Positions 9,309 to 17,790 of a stretch of DNA of 64,000 nt are shown in pieces. Position numbers and translations under genes: made by a program. Origin of the DNA: Micromonospora chersina. GTDB taxonomy: Bacteria > Actinomycetota > Actinomycetes > Mycobacteriales > Micromonosporaceae. The first letter of the stretch is position 1; the number at the start of each line of letters is the position of its first letter. A model generated the notes under the pieces. It did not search any database. It was not told the origin of the DNA and saw nothing but the letters and a program-made list of their open reading frames with translations. The stretch spans positions 6,572,001-6,636,000 of the forward strand of contig NZ_FMIB01000002.1 in assembly GCF_900091475.1 (NCBI RefSeq). Direction: 5' to 3'.

Positions 9309-10229
9309 ATGATCGACGTGACCGGACTCAGCAAGCGCTACGGCGACAAGCTCGCCGTGGACTCCCTGACCTTCCAGGTCAGGCCAGGCACCGTCACCGG
9401 CTTCCTGGGCCCCAACGGGGCCGGGAAGTCCACCACCATGCGGATGATCCTCGGCCTGGACGCCCCGACCGCCGGCACCGCGACGGTCAACGGCCGCCGC
9501 TACGCCGACCACCCCGCTCCGCTCCGGGAGATCGGCGCCCTGCTGGAGGCGAAGGCGGTGCACACCGGCCGTTCCGCCCGCAACCACCTGCTCGCCCTGG
9601 CCGCCACGCACGGCATCGGCCGCCGCCGGGTCGACGAGGTGATCGACCTTGTCGGCCTGCACGAGGTGGCCGGCAAGCGGGCCGGCGGCTTCTCGCTCGG
9701 GATGGGCCAGCGGCTTGGCATCGCCGCAGCGCTGCTGGGCGACCCGCGGGTGGTGATGCTCGACGAGCCGGTCAACGGCCTCGACCCGGACGGCATCCGC
9801 TGGATCCGTGGCCTGCTCAAGGGCCTCGCCGCCGAGGGACGAACCGTCTTCGTGTCCTCCCACCTGATGAGTGAGATGGCGCAGACCGCCGAGCACCTGA
9901 TCGTGGTGGGCCGCGGCCGGCTGATCGCCGACGTCTCCCTGGCCGAGTTCACCCGCCGGGCGTCCCGCGCCACCGTCCGGGTGCGCTCCCCGCAGGCCAC
10001 CGCGCTGCGCGACGTGCTGGCCGGGCCGGCGGTGACGATCACCGGCGGCGAGCCGGGCCTGCTGGAGGTCACCGGCCTGACCCGGGAGGAGATCGGCGAC
10101 CGGGCGGCGGCGGCCGGACTCACCCTGCACGAGCTCTCCGCCACCGAGGCCTCCCTGGAGGAGGCGTTCATGACCATGACCCGCGACGCCGTCGAGTACG
10201 CCGGCGCCTCCGAGGGGAACCCGCGATGA
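9309..10229 (+). CDS. ABC exporter ATP-binding protein
   Basis: A 306-residue ATPase of the drug/bacitracin-export (DRA) class. Walker A is GPNGAGKST (about residue 34), the signature region is FSLGMGQRLGIAAAL, and Walker B is VVMLDEPVNGLD with a switch His in VFVSSHLMSEM. The C-terminal ~80 residues are the variable accessory domain of this class. ATG 9309 begins MIDVTGLSKRYG. It overlaps the permease by ATGA. Together with the upstream two-component system it forms a typical self-contained envelope-stress or antibiotic-response module. Substrate unknown. Confidence 0.93.
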   Translation: MIDVTGLSKRYGDKLAVDSLTFQVRPGTVTGFLGPNGAGKSTTMRMILGLDAPTAGTATVNGRRYADHPAPLREIGALLEAKAVHTGRSARNHLLALAATHGIGRRRVDEVIDLVGLHEVAGKRAGGFSLGMGQRLGIAAALLGDPRVVMLDEPVNGLDPDGIRWIRGLLKGLAAEGRTVFVSSHLMSEMAQTAEHLIVVGRGRLIADVSLAEFTRRASRATVRVRSPQATALRDVLAGPAVTITGGEPGLLEVTGLTREEIGDRAAAAGLTLHELSATEASLEEAFMTMTRDAVEYAGASEGNPR

Positions 10230-11053
10230 CCACGACCGCCGACCTGCCCGCCACCATCCCCACCGACGCCCGGGTCACCGGCGCCCGGGTGGTACGCGCC
10301 GAATGGATCAAGTTCCGCTCACTGCGGTCCTCCCTGATCATGCTGGCCGCCACGGTGGTCGTCTTCGCCGCGCTCGGCCTCGGCTTCTCGGCCTTCCTGG
10401 CCGACGCCACCATCGAGCCCGGCACGCCCGCGCCGCCCGGGGGCCCGTCCTCGCTCGACCCGCTCGGCGCGAGCCTCGGCGGGGTCAACCTCGCCCAACT
10501 GCTCATCGGCACCCTGGGCGTGCTGCTGGCGGCGGGGGAATACTCCACCGGCATGATCCGGTCCTCGCTCGCCGCGGTGCCCCGGCGGTGGCCGGTGCTC
10601 GCCGGGAAGGTCACGGTCCTGGCCGGCGTGTCCCTCGCCGTGCTCGTGCCGACCGTGCTGCTCACCTTCCTCGGCGGGCAGGCCGTGCTGGGCGACAAGG
10701 GCATCTCCCTCGGCGACGACGGCGTGCTGCGCGCCGTCCTCGGCACGGCCGGCTACCTGACCGCTGTCGGCGTGCTCGGCCTGGCGCTGGGCTTCCTGCT
10801 GCGGAACATCGCCGGCGCGCTGACCAGCGTGGTGGCCCTGCTGCTGGTCGTGCCGGGGGTGGTGTCCCTGCTCCCGGAGAGCTGGTCCGACGCGATCTCG
10901 CCCTACCTGCCGTCCAACGCCGGCCAGGCCGTGATGACCGTCGGGGCCTACCCGGACCTGCTGTCGCCGGGAGCCGGGGCGGCCGTCCTCCTGGCGTGGC
11001 TGGTGGCCCTCGTCGGCGCCGCAGTCGTCCTGCTGCGCCGCCGCGACGCCTGA
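10226..11053 (+). CDS. ABC-2 type permease
   Basis: A 275-residue membrane partner of the preceding ATPase. After a polar N-terminus ending VVRAEWIKFRSLRSS (the usual ABC-2 amphipathic lead-in), six hydrophobic segments can be counted, the last ending in VVLLRRRDA. The ATG overlaps the ATPase stop. It likely exports a peptide or drug, or flips a lipid. A short gap to the S51 peptidase gene follows. Confidence 0.9.
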   Translation: MTTTADLPATIPTDARVTGARVVRAEWIKFRSLRSSLIMLAATVVVFAALGLGFSAFLADATIEPGTPAPPGGPSSLDPLGASLGGVNLAQLLIGTLGVLLAAGEYSTGMIRSSLAAVPRRWPVLAGKVTVLAGVSLAVLVPTVLLTFLGGQAVLGDKGISLGDDGVLRAVLGTAGYLTAVGVLGLALGFLLRNIAGALTSVVALLLVVPGVVSLLPESWSDAISPYLPSNAGQAVMTVGAYPDLLSPGAGAAVLLAWLVALVGAAVVLLRRRDA

Positions 11054-11167
11054 GCGGTGGGAAGGCGGCGGGTCGCGTACGCCATCGGTCGTTCGATCGT
11101 TGTCGACGCCGGCCCGCTGCCGTACGCTCGTGCTCGGCCCGCCCTCACGGTCCTGTGAGGAGCAGTC

Positions 11168-12424
11168 ATGCCCTTGAACCGCCTGCTGACCCTGGGGGTC
11201 GGCGTCTGCGCGGTCGCCACGCTCACCCTGCCGGCCGCCTCGGCGACGGCCGCCCCGTCCACCCATCGCGACGGCGGCAGCCTGGTGCTCGTCGGCGGCG
11301 CGCTCGCCGACGACAACAGCGAGATCTACGGCGACATCGTCCGGCTGGCCGGTGGCCCCGGAAAGGCCCGGATCGGCATCTTCACCGCCGCCGCACCGGT
11401 GCCCTCCGAGGACCCGGACGCCGGCACACCCGACTGCAACAACAGCGTCTGCAACGGCGACTACTACGCGGACCTGTTCCGCGGGTACGGCGTGGCCGAC
11501 GCGCAGTGGATCCCCATCGACCTGGACCAGCCGACAGCCGCCGACGACCCGGCCGTGGTCCGGCAGATCGAGTCGATGAGCGGGTTCTTCTTCGGCGGTG
11601 GCGACCAGTACCGCTACGTCACCACCATGACCCGGGGCGCGGCGCAGCGCGACAGCGCGGCGCTCGCGGCCGTGCGGCGCAAGCTGCGGCAGGGGGCGGT
11701 GGTCGCCGGCACCAGCGCCGGCGCCCAGATCATGGCCGGCCGGGACATGATCACCGGCGGGTCCACCGAGCCGGGGCTGCGGGACGGCGCGAAGCCCGGC
11801 TACTTCGACGACCCGGGCGTGCTCGGCTACCTGCCGCACGGCGGGTTCGGGTTCTTCACCGCCGGCCTTGTCGACACCCACTTCTCCCGGCGGGGTCGCG
11901 AGGCGCGCTCCATCCGGCTCGCCTCGGACACCCACCACCACCGGGTCTTCGGGCTGGACGAGAACACCGCACTGGAGGTGACCGGCGTCGGAGGGCGCGG
12001 CCCGTCGCTGCGGGTGCTCGGGCAGCGCGGTGTCAGCGTGCTCGACCTGCGCCGTGCCCGGGTGACGGACCACGGTGGAATCTGGGGCATCGAGGGCGTG
12101 CGGTGGAGCCGGCTCACGGCGGGGGACGCGTACCGGGCCGCCGGGTGGCGGACCGTGGTGGCCGCGGGCAAGCCGCCGGTCGTCCCGGCGGACGGCCCGT
12201 GCGCTGTCGCGCCCTCGACGGACGTCTTCTACGACTACGCCATGGTGGGGCTGGTGGAGGGGCTGGCCGCCCAGGCCGGTTGCGCGTCCGTGGGCGGCAC
12301 GTCGTACGAGAAGGACCCGCAGTGGGAGGCGCACCTGACCCGTGGCCGCGGCTTCGCCGCGTACCGGGGCGCCACGGCTGTCACGTTCACCGACGCCGTG
12401 ATCGGCATCGCTCCGGCGGCCTGA
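11168..12424 (+). CDS. Secreted S51 peptidase, cyanophycinase-like
   Basis: A 418-residue exported serine peptidase. A Sec signal (residues 1 to about 34, ending AAPS) precedes the class-I-glutaminase-like S51 fold: LVLVGGALADDNSEIY, then GFFFGGGDQYRYV, then the nucleophile elbow VVAGTSAGAQIMAGRD with Ser near residue 182, then a DTHFSRRGR region. Cyanophycinases cut the beta-Asp-Arg polymer to dipeptides; alternatively it may act on other acidic or isopeptide-rich substrates. The C-terminal ~100 residues, including FYDYAMVGLVEGLAA and paired cysteines, lie beyond the peptidase core. A second S51-like gene follows. Family assignment is firm, substrate is inferred. Confidence 0.85.
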   Translation: MPLNRLLTLGVGVCAVATLTLPAASATAAPSTHRDGGSLVLVGGALADDNSEIYGDIVRLAGGPGKARIGIFTAAAPVPSEDPDAGTPDCNNSVCNGDYYADLFRGYGVADAQWIPIDLDQPTAADDPAVVRQIESMSGFFFGGGDQYRYVTTMTRGAAQRDSAALAAVRRKLRQGAVVAGTSAGAQIMAGRDMITGGSTEPGLRDGAKPGYFDDPGVLGYLPHGGFGFFTAGLVDTHFSRRGREARSIRLASDTHHHRVFGLDENTALEVTGVGGRGPSLRVLGQRGVSVLDLRRARVTDHGGIWGIEGVRWSRLTAGDAYRAAGWRTVVAAGKPPVVPADGPCAVAPSTDVFYDYAMVGLVEGLAAQAGCASVGGTSYEKDPQWEAHLTRGRGFAAYRGATAVTFTDAVIGIAPAA

Positions 12425-12445
12425 CCCGGTAGGCGCCGCCGTCCT

Positions 12446-12494
12446 GACCCGGCGGTGCGCTCCCGCCCCCGTGGCGGCAGCGCGCCGCCGGGTC
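12446..12494 (+). terminator. Hairpin after first S51 gene
   Basis: Sixteen-base arms at 12446-12461 and 12479-12494 (GACCCGGCGGTGCGCT paired with AGCGCGCCGCCGGGTC) contain one G-T pair and enclose a C-rich loop. It lies 22 bases after the stop codon. Confidence 0.65.
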
Positions 12495-12536
12495 GGTGTC
12501 GTTCCGGCCCGACCATCGGCAGCCGTTCGCGGGGCT

Positions 12537-12589
12537 GTAACAGAAGTTACGTATTGAGTGTGGCGATAGATGGTTGTAACTTCTGTTTC
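12537..12589. promoter_or_regulatory. Pair of putative RpiR/MurR operators before second S51 gene
   Basis: GTAACAGAAGTTAC at 12537-12550 is an inverted repeat GTAAC-N4-GTTAC. A second site, GTAACTTCTGTTTC at 12576-12589, has one mismatch, and its core is the reverse complement of the first (AACAGAAGTTAC / GTAACTTCTGTT). The AT-rich stretch stands out from the surrounding DNA. The same GTAAC-N4-GTTAC pattern occurs before the amino-acid transporter gene at 15114, next to the RpiR-type regulator gene. Binding by that regulator is an inference. Confidence 0.65.
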
Positions 12590-12617
12590 ACAGATTCGTG
12601 GCCCCTTGGAGGTGCCC

Positions 12618-14042
12618 ATGTTCCCTACCCGCAACCCCCGCCGAGTCGCCCTGGTGGCGGCCGCCGCCGCACTCCTCACCATCGCCCCGATCGGGGCCAC
12701 CGCCGCGCACGCACAGGTGACCCGGGTCCGCCAGGGAAGCGCCGCCGACGTGAGCCGGGCGGCCTGGTCCGGCCCGGCGTACACGATGAACGGCTCCGGC
12801 GGCATCGTCACCGCCACCATGACCAGGGCGGTCGACGCCATCCGCGGCGGCACCGGCACGATCGACGTGGTCGTCGTCGCGGGTTCCGGGTCGGGGACCC
12901 CGGAGTGCGACGTCATCACCAAGCTGGCCGGGATCAACTCCTGCACCACGCTCACCCTGACCGCCGCCCGCGACGGCAACGACAGCCAGGCCAACACCGA
13001 CATCCGCAACGCCGAGTTCGTCTACTTCGCCGGCGGCGACCAGTGCAACTATGTGGCCTGGAAGGGCACCGCCCTGGAGGCGTCGGTGGAGTCGGTGGTC
13101 GCCAAGGGCGGCGGGGTCGGCGGCGGCAGCGCGGGCCACCACGTCAACAGCGACATCGTCTACGACGCCTGCGCCGCGAGCGCCACCTCGTCGACCGCGC
13201 TGGCCAACCCGTACGACCGGTCACTGACCTTCACCACCGGCATGTTCCGCTGGCCGAACTACGCCAACACCGTCAACGACTCCCACTTCGTCACCCGCGA
13301 CCGGATGGGTCGGACCATGGCGTTCGTCGCCCGGGCCGTCAAGGACGGGTTGGCGAGCGGTGGCAAGGCCTGGGGCGTCGGCGTCGAGGAGGGCGCCTCG
13401 CTCTACATCGACCGCAACGGCCTGGCGACGTTGAGCGGTCCCAGCGCGTACGTCGTCCTGGGCGACCACCAGCCCGAGGTGGCCGTCTCCGGCCAGCCGC
13501 TGACCTACACCAACTTCAAGATCTGGAAGCTGACCAGCGGCCAGACGTACGACTTCGCCAACCGGCCCACCTGCGGCTACTACCTGAAGAGCGTGCGGGC
13601 CGGGGTGCCCGACGGCAGCCTCTACAGCGGCACACCGGTGACCGACTGCTCCACCCCGCCGCCCTCCGGCGGGTCCAGCTACGCCGAGGCGGAGCCGAAC
13701 GACTCGCGCACCGCCGCCAACGACATCACCGCACTGACCTACCCGGCCACCGTCACCGGCGACATGAAGAGCGCCACCGACCGGGACTACTTCGCCCTGA
13801 CCCTCGCCGGCGGGCAGACGCTCACCGCGAACTGCGCGATCCCCACCGCCTACGACGCGGACCTCTACCTGCTGAGCTCGACCGGAAGCACGCTGACCCG
13901 GTCGGTGAACGACGGCGCCGGCGCGGACGAGTCGGTCACCCTGACCCGGACCGCGTCCGGCTCGGCGACCTACTACCTCGACCTGGAGGCGTACGCCGGC
14001 TCCGGCACGGCGGACTACTCCTGCACGCTCACCCGATCCTGA
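12618..14042 (+). CDS. Secreted S51-like peptidase with C-terminal PPC domain
   Basis: A 474-residue exported protein. After a signal ending AAHAQ it has an S51-like core: FVYFAGGDQCNYVAW, then GGGVGGGSAGHHVNSD with the probable nucleophile Ser near residue 171, then WGVGVEEGASLYID. From about residue 355, a bacterial pre-peptidase C-terminal (PPC) domain follows after EAEPNDSRTAAND, ending in YSCTLTRS. The ribosome site TTGGAGGTG lies at 12606-12614. It is preceded by two inverted repeats shared with the transporter operon. Being paralogous to the S51 gene upstream but with GGSAGHH replacing GTSAGAQ, it may cut a different polymer or peptide. Confidence 0.8.
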   Translation: MFPTRNPRRVALVAAAAALLTIAPIGATAAHAQVTRVRQGSAADVSRAAWSGPAYTMNGSGGIVTATMTRAVDAIRGGTGTIDVVVVAGSGSGTPECDVITKLAGINSCTTLTLTAARDGNDSQANTDIRNAEFVYFAGGDQCNYVAWKGTALEASVESVVAKGGGVGGGSAGHHVNSDIVYDACAASATSSTALANPYDRSLTFTTGMFRWPNYANTVNDSHFVTRDRMGRTMAFVARAVKDGLASGGKAWGVGVEEGASLYIDRNGLATLSGPSAYVVLGDHQPEVAVSGQPLTYTNFKIWKLTSGQTYDFANRPTCGYYLKSVRAGVPDGSLYSGTPVTDCSTPPPSGGSSYAEAEPNDSRTAANDITALTYPATVTGDMKSATDRDYFALTLAGGQTLTANCAIPTAYDADLYLLSSTGSTLTRSVNDGAGADESVTLTRTASGSATYYLDLEAYAGSGTADYSCTLTRS

Positions 14043-14057
14043 CCCGGCGCCCCCCAC

Positions 14058-14094
14058 GGACCGCGGGGCGAGGCACCGCCCCGCCCCGCGGTCC
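14058..14094 (+). terminator. Hairpin after S51-PPC gene
   Basis: Arms GGACCGCGGGGCG (14058-14070) and CGCCCCGCGGTCC (14082-14094) form a perfect 13-base stem. It lies just after the stop at 14042 and before the regulator gene. Confidence 0.6.
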
Positions 14095-14137
14095 TGCCGT
14101 CCCGGGCTCGCCGGACGACGGCCGTTAGGCTCGGCGC

Positions 14138-15019
14138 GTGTCGAACCCCCATCCTGACGAACCCCACGGCGTGGGCGTGGCCGCGCTGGTCCGCCAGCGG
14201 CTGGGCGAGTGCAGCCCGGCCGAGCGCCGGGTCGCCCGCGCGCTGCTCGCCTCCTATCCGGCCGCCGGGCTGGGCACGGTAGCCGCGCTGGCCGAGCGGG
14301 CCGAGGTGAGCGCACCGACGGTGCTGCGCTTCCTGTCCCGCCTCGGATTCGGCGGCTACCCGGAGTTCCAGCGGGCGCTGCGCGAGGAACTGGCCGAGCG
14401 GGAGACCTCGCCGCTGACGGCGTACCGGGCCACCGAGCGCACCGGCGCGCCGCCGGAAGGTGCGCTGCCCCGGGCCGCGGCGACCCTGCCCGAGGCGGTC
14501 GCCGGGACCCTCGCCGAGCTGCCGCAGGGCGAACTGGACGCCGCCGTGCGCCTTTTCGCCGACCAGCAGCTACGCGTCACCGCGGCCGGCGGCCGCTTCT
14601 CCACGCTGCTCGCCCACTACCTGGTGCTGCACCTCATGCAGGTGCGCGGCAACAGCCGCCTGCTGCCGGCCGGCCCGGTCGAGCGCACCGACATGCTCGT
14701 CGACGTGGGCCGCCGCGACCTGGTCGTGCTGTTCGACTTCCGCCGTTACGAGGAGGCCACCCTCGCGCTGGCGCGCAACGTCACCGCGCGGGGGGCCAAG
14801 GTGGTGCTCTTCACCGACCGCTGGCTGTCCCCGGTGGCCGGCCTCGCCGAGGTGGTGCTGCCGAGCCGGGTCGAGTCGCCCTCGCCGTACGACAGCTTCA
14901 CGCCCACGTTGGCGCTGGTGGAGACCCTCGTCGCGGCGCTGATCGACCGGCTCGGCCCGGTGGCCGGCGCCCGGCTCAAGGCCATGGAGGCGGCCCAGCA
15001 GGCGTTCGGGGAGGGCTGA
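14138..15019 (+). CDS. RpiR/MurR family transcriptional regulator
   Basis: A 293-residue regulator. The N-terminal HTH_6 domain (about residues 8-85) shows VAALAERAEVSAPTVLRFLS and RLGFGGYPEFQ, diagnostic of RpiR. A SIS (sugar-isomerase) domain follows from about 125 to 265, with RRDLVVLFDFRRYEEATLAL where a sugar-phosphate is bound in classic members. The GTG start is at 14138. It lies between the S51 gene and the amino-acid transporter operon, both preceded by GTAAC-N4-GTTAC repeats. RpiR proteins near amino-acid transporters often control nitrogen or amino-sugar use; the effector here is unknown. Confidence 0.9.
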   Translation: MSNPHPDEPHGVGVAALVRQRLGECSPAERRVARALLASYPAAGLGTVAALAERAEVSAPTVLRFLSRLGFGGYPEFQRALREELAERETSPLTAYRATERTGAPPEGALPRAAATLPEAVAGTLAELPQGELDAAVRLFADQQLRVTAAGGRFSTLLAHYLVLHLMQVRGNSRLLPAGPVERTDMLVDVGRRDLVVLFDFRRYEEATLALARNVTARGAKVVLFTDRWLSPVAGLAEVVLPSRVESPSPYDSFTPTLALVETLVAALIDRLGPVAGARLKAMEAAQQAFGEG

Positions 15020-15027
15020 CGGCGGCG

Positions 15028-15070
15028 TTACAAGAAATTGTAATCTCGCCGAGACCGTAACGTCAGTTAC
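15028..15070. promoter_or_regulatory. Two inverted-repeat operators before the transporter operon
   Basis: TTACAAGAAATTGTAA (15028-15043) and GTAACGTCAGTTAC (15057-15070) lie in the 94-base gap between the regulator gene and the binding-protein gene. The second has the same GTAAC-N4-GTTAC form as the site at 12537. The spacing of two sites by about one and a half to three helical turns matches the double site before the S51-PPC gene. They are probably bound by the adjacent RpiR-type protein. Confidence 0.65.
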
Positions 15071-15113
15071 AGTCCGGGGGCTGGTTGACACCTGGCCCCC
15101 GGAAGGACACCCC

Positions 15114-16061
15114 ATGCGCATCCGCCAGTTCGCCCTGGTCGGCGCGACCACGGCCCTGCTCGCCGCCACCGCCGCCTGCGGCGGCTCCACCTCCTCCGCC
15201 GGCACCTCCGGCGACCAGATCAAGCCCGTCTCCGTCACCATCGAGGGCGTCGGCGCGGTCGACACCGACACCACGCTCGCGAAGAAGGTCCCCGCCGAGG
15301 TGCGCGACCGGGGCAGCCTCACCGTCGCCACCAACGCCCCCTACCAGCCGTTCATCGACTTCAAGGTCGAGGGCAAGACCGACGAGTTCAAGGGACTGGA
15401 CTACGACCTGTTCCAGGCCGCCTCGGCCCGGCTCGGGCTGAAGGCGACCTTCTCCCAGCAGCCCTTCGACGGCCTGGTCCCCGGCCTCCAGGCCGGCAAG
15501 TACGACGCGATCGCCGGCGGCATCACCGACAAGAAGGAGCGCCAGCTGGTCGCCACCTTCGTCGACTACTCCGCCTCCGGCACCGGGTTCCTGGTCGCCA
15601 CCGGCAACCCCCTCGCGGTCAGGAGCGTCGCCGACCTGTGCGGCCGCAAGGTCGCCGTGCAGAAGGCCAGCAACCAGGCGAAGAACCTCACCGCGTACGC
15701 CAAGGAGAGCTGCGCCGGCAAGCCCGTCCAGGTCAAGGAGTACCCGGAGAACCCGCAGGCCGTGCAGGCGCTGATCGCCGGCAACGTCGACGCGGTCGCC
15801 GCCACCAAGGTCAACCTGGTCGACACCGCCGCCTCGCTCAGCGGCAAGGCCGAACTGGTCGAGGACGCGTCGGCGCCCAACGGCTGGCTGGCCAGCCCGA
15901 ACGGGTTCGGCTTCCTCAAGGCCGACAAGGACCTGGCCGAGGCCTACCGGGCCGCCGTGCAGTCGCTCATCGACGACGGCACCTACGACAAGATCCTCGC
16001 CTGGTGGAAGCAGACCCCGATCGCGGTCAAGCAGGCCACCATCGACCAGGCCATCGACTGA
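15114..16061 (+). CDS. Polar amino-acid ABC transporter substrate-binding lipoprotein
   Basis: A 315-residue solute-binding protein of the SBP_bac_3 family. The lipobox LAATAAC puts the lipidated Cys at residue 22. The two-lobed fold shows [55 protein letters not shown] and a C-terminal lobe ending [13 protein letters not shown]. These match glutamate/glutamine/arginine/opine binders. The operon continues with permease, ATPase and M20 peptidase, so the ligand may be an amino acid, a dipeptide or an acylated amino acid that the peptidase then cleaves. Confidence 0.92.
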   Translation: MRIRQFALVGATTALLAATAACGGSTSSAGTSGDQIKPVSVTIEGVGAVDTDTTLAKKVPAEVRDRGSLTVATNAPYQPFIDFKVEGKTDEFKGLDYDLFQAASARLGLKATFSQQPFDGLVPGLQAGKYDAIAGGITDKKERQLVATFVDYSASGTGFLVATGNPLAVRSVADLCGRKVAVQKASNQAKNLTAYAKESCAGKPVQVKEYPENPQAVQALIAGNVDAVAATKVNLVDTAASLSGKAELVEDASAPNGWLASPNGFGFLKADKDLAEAYRAAVQSLIDDGTYDKILAWWKQTPIAVKQATIDQAID

Positions 16062-16087
16062 CCCCGGCGGACCACCACCCCTGATCC

Positions 16088-16146
16088 GCGGTCGCCGGGC
16101 GCCCTCCACTTCCGTGAGGGCGGGCCCGGAGGCGCCCGGCGACCGC
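16088..16146 (+). other. Large intercistronic hairpin between binding protein and permease
   Basis: Perfect 16-base arms GCGGTCGCCGGGCGCC (16088-16103) and GGCGCCCGGCGACCGC (16131-16146) enclose a GC-rich loop. This placement is common in binding-protein operons. It protects the upstream message from 3' decay and lets only part of transcription continue, so the binding protein is made in excess. Confidence 0.65.
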
Positions 16147-16177
16147 CGCCATCTTCCTCCGCAGGAGGCACCGCAGA

Positions 16178-17032
16178 ATGACCACCGACACCACCGCGGT
16201 ACGTGTCGTTCCCGTCCGCCACTACGGGCGCTGGCTGACCGCGCTGATCGTGTTCGCGCTGGCCGCCCTGTTCCTCCGGGCGCTGTTCACGAGCCCCAAC
16301 CTCGAACCCGGCACCATCGCCCACTACCTGTTCAAGGACTACGTCCTCGACGGCGTGGTCACCACCCTCTGGCTGACCCTGCTGGCCATGCTGCTCGGCA
16401 CGGCCGGAGGCATCGCCCTCGCCGTCATGCGGCTCTCGGAGAACCCGGTCCTGCGCGGCGTCTCGTGGACCTTCATCTGGGTCTTCCGGGGCACCCCGCT
16501 GCTGGTCCAGATCATCTTCTTCGGCTTCCTGGGCGCGCTCTTCCCCCGCATCACCCTGACCGTGCCGTTCACCGGCACCGTCCTGTTCGACCGGCCCACC
16601 AGCGTGGTGGTGACCGGAACCGTCGCCGCCGTGCTCGCCCTGTCGCTCAACGAGATGGCCTACGCCGCCGAGGTGATCCGTGGCGGGATCCTCGCCGTGG
16701 ACGGCGGGCAGACCGAGGCCGCCGCCGCGCTCGGCATGAGCCCCACGCTCACCCTGCGCCGGGTGGTGCTGCCCCAGGCCATGCGGGTCATCATCCCGCC
16801 GATGGGCAACGAGACCATCACCATGCTCAAGTCGACAGCCCTGGTGTCCATCATCGCCGGACGGGACCTCATGACGGCCGTGCAGACCGTCTACCAGAAC
16901 AACTACAAGGTGATCCCGCTGCTCGTGGTGGCGGCGATCTGGTACCTCGCCCTGGTCAGCCTCCTGTCGGCCGGCCAGTGGCTGATCGAGCGGCGGTTCG
17001 GCCGCGGCTTCACCCGGGGAGGCGTCCGATGA
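16178..17032 (+). CDS. Amino-acid ABC transporter permease (HisM/GlnP type)
   Basis: A 284-residue inner-membrane permease. After one N-terminal helix, the BPD_transp_1 core has [20 protein letters not shown], the family motif [12 protein letters not shown], the EAA loop [20 protein letters not shown] that docks the ATPase, and [19 protein letters not shown]. It overlaps the ATPase gene by ATGA. A ribosome site GCAGGAGGCACCGCAGA precedes ATG 16178. Confidence 0.93.
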   Translation: MTTDTTAVRVVPVRHYGRWLTALIVFALAALFLRALFTSPNLEPGTIAHYLFKDYVLDGVVTTLWLTLLAMLLGTAGGIALAVMRLSENPVLRGVSWTFIWVFRGTPLLVQIIFFGFLGALFPRITLTVPFTGTVLFDRPTSVVVTGTVAAVLALSLNEMAYAAEVIRGGILAVDGGQTEAAAALGMSPTLTLRRVVLPQAMRVIIPPMGNETITMLKSTALVSIIAGRDLMTAVQTVYQNNYKVIPLLVVAAIWYLALVSLLSAGQWLIERRFGRGFTRGGVR

Positions 17033-17790
17033 CTCCGATGGTGCGCGCCGAGAGCGTCACCAAGCGGTTCGGCCCGGTCGAGGTGCTCAAGGGCATCGAC
17101 CTGACCGTCCGGCCCGGTGAGGTGGCCTGCCTGCTCGGCCCCTCCGGCTCCGGCAAGTCCACGTTCCTGCGCTGCATCAACCACCTGGAGCGCATCGACG
17201 GCGGCCAGCTCTGGGTCGACGGCGAACTCGTCGGCTACCGCCGTCACGGCGACAAGCTGCACGAGCTCAAGGCCCGCGAGGTCGCCGTGCGCCGCCGCGA
17301 CATCGGCATGGTGTTCCAGCGGTTCAACCTCTTCCCGCACCTCACCGCGCTCGGCAACGTCGTCGAGGCGCCGGTCCGCGTCCTCGGCACTCCACGTGAG
17401 CAGGCACGGGAGCAGGCCATGCGGCTGCTCGACCGGGTCGGGCTGACCGAGCGCGCCGGCAACTACCCGAGCCAGCTCTCCGGGGGCCAGCAGCAGCGCG
17501 TCGCCATCGCCCGGGCCCTGGCCATGCGGCCCAAGCTGATGCTGTTCGACGAACCCACCTCCGCGCTCGACCCCGAACTTGTCGGCGAGGTGCTCGACGT
17601 GATGAAGGGGCTCGCCGCCGACGGCATGACCATGGTGGTGGTGACCCACGAGATGGGCTTCGCCCGCGAGGTCGCCGACCAGGTCGCGTTCCTCGACGGG
17701 GGAGTGGTGGTCGAGGCCGGCACGCCGACCGACGTGCTCGGCAGCCCCCGCCACGACCGCACCCGCGCCTTCCTCGACAAGGTGCTCTGA
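17029..17790 (+). CDS. Amino-acid ABC transporter ATP-binding protein (GlnQ/HisP type)
   Basis: A 253-residue ATPase. Walker A is GPSGSGKST (about residue 39), the Q-loop lies in [20 protein letters not shown], the signature is [15 protein letters not shown], Walker B is [16 protein letters not shown], and the switch His is in [15 protein letters not shown]. This sequence set is typical of polar amino-acid importers. Its stop codon overlaps the start of the M20 peptidase gene (TGATG), which indicates coupled translation. Confidence 0.95.
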   Translation: MTPMVRAESVTKRFGPVEVLKGIDLTVRPGEVACLLGPSGSGKSTFLRCINHLERIDGGQLWVDGELVGYRRHGDKLHELKAREVAVRRRDIGMVFQRFNLFPHLTALGNVVEAPVRVLGTPREQAREQAMRLLDRVGLTERAGNYPSQLSGGQQQRVAIARALAMRPKLMLFDEPTSALDPELVGEVLDVMKGLAADGMTMVVVTHEMGFAREVADQVAFLDGGVVVEAGTPTDVLGSPRHDRTRAFLDKVL

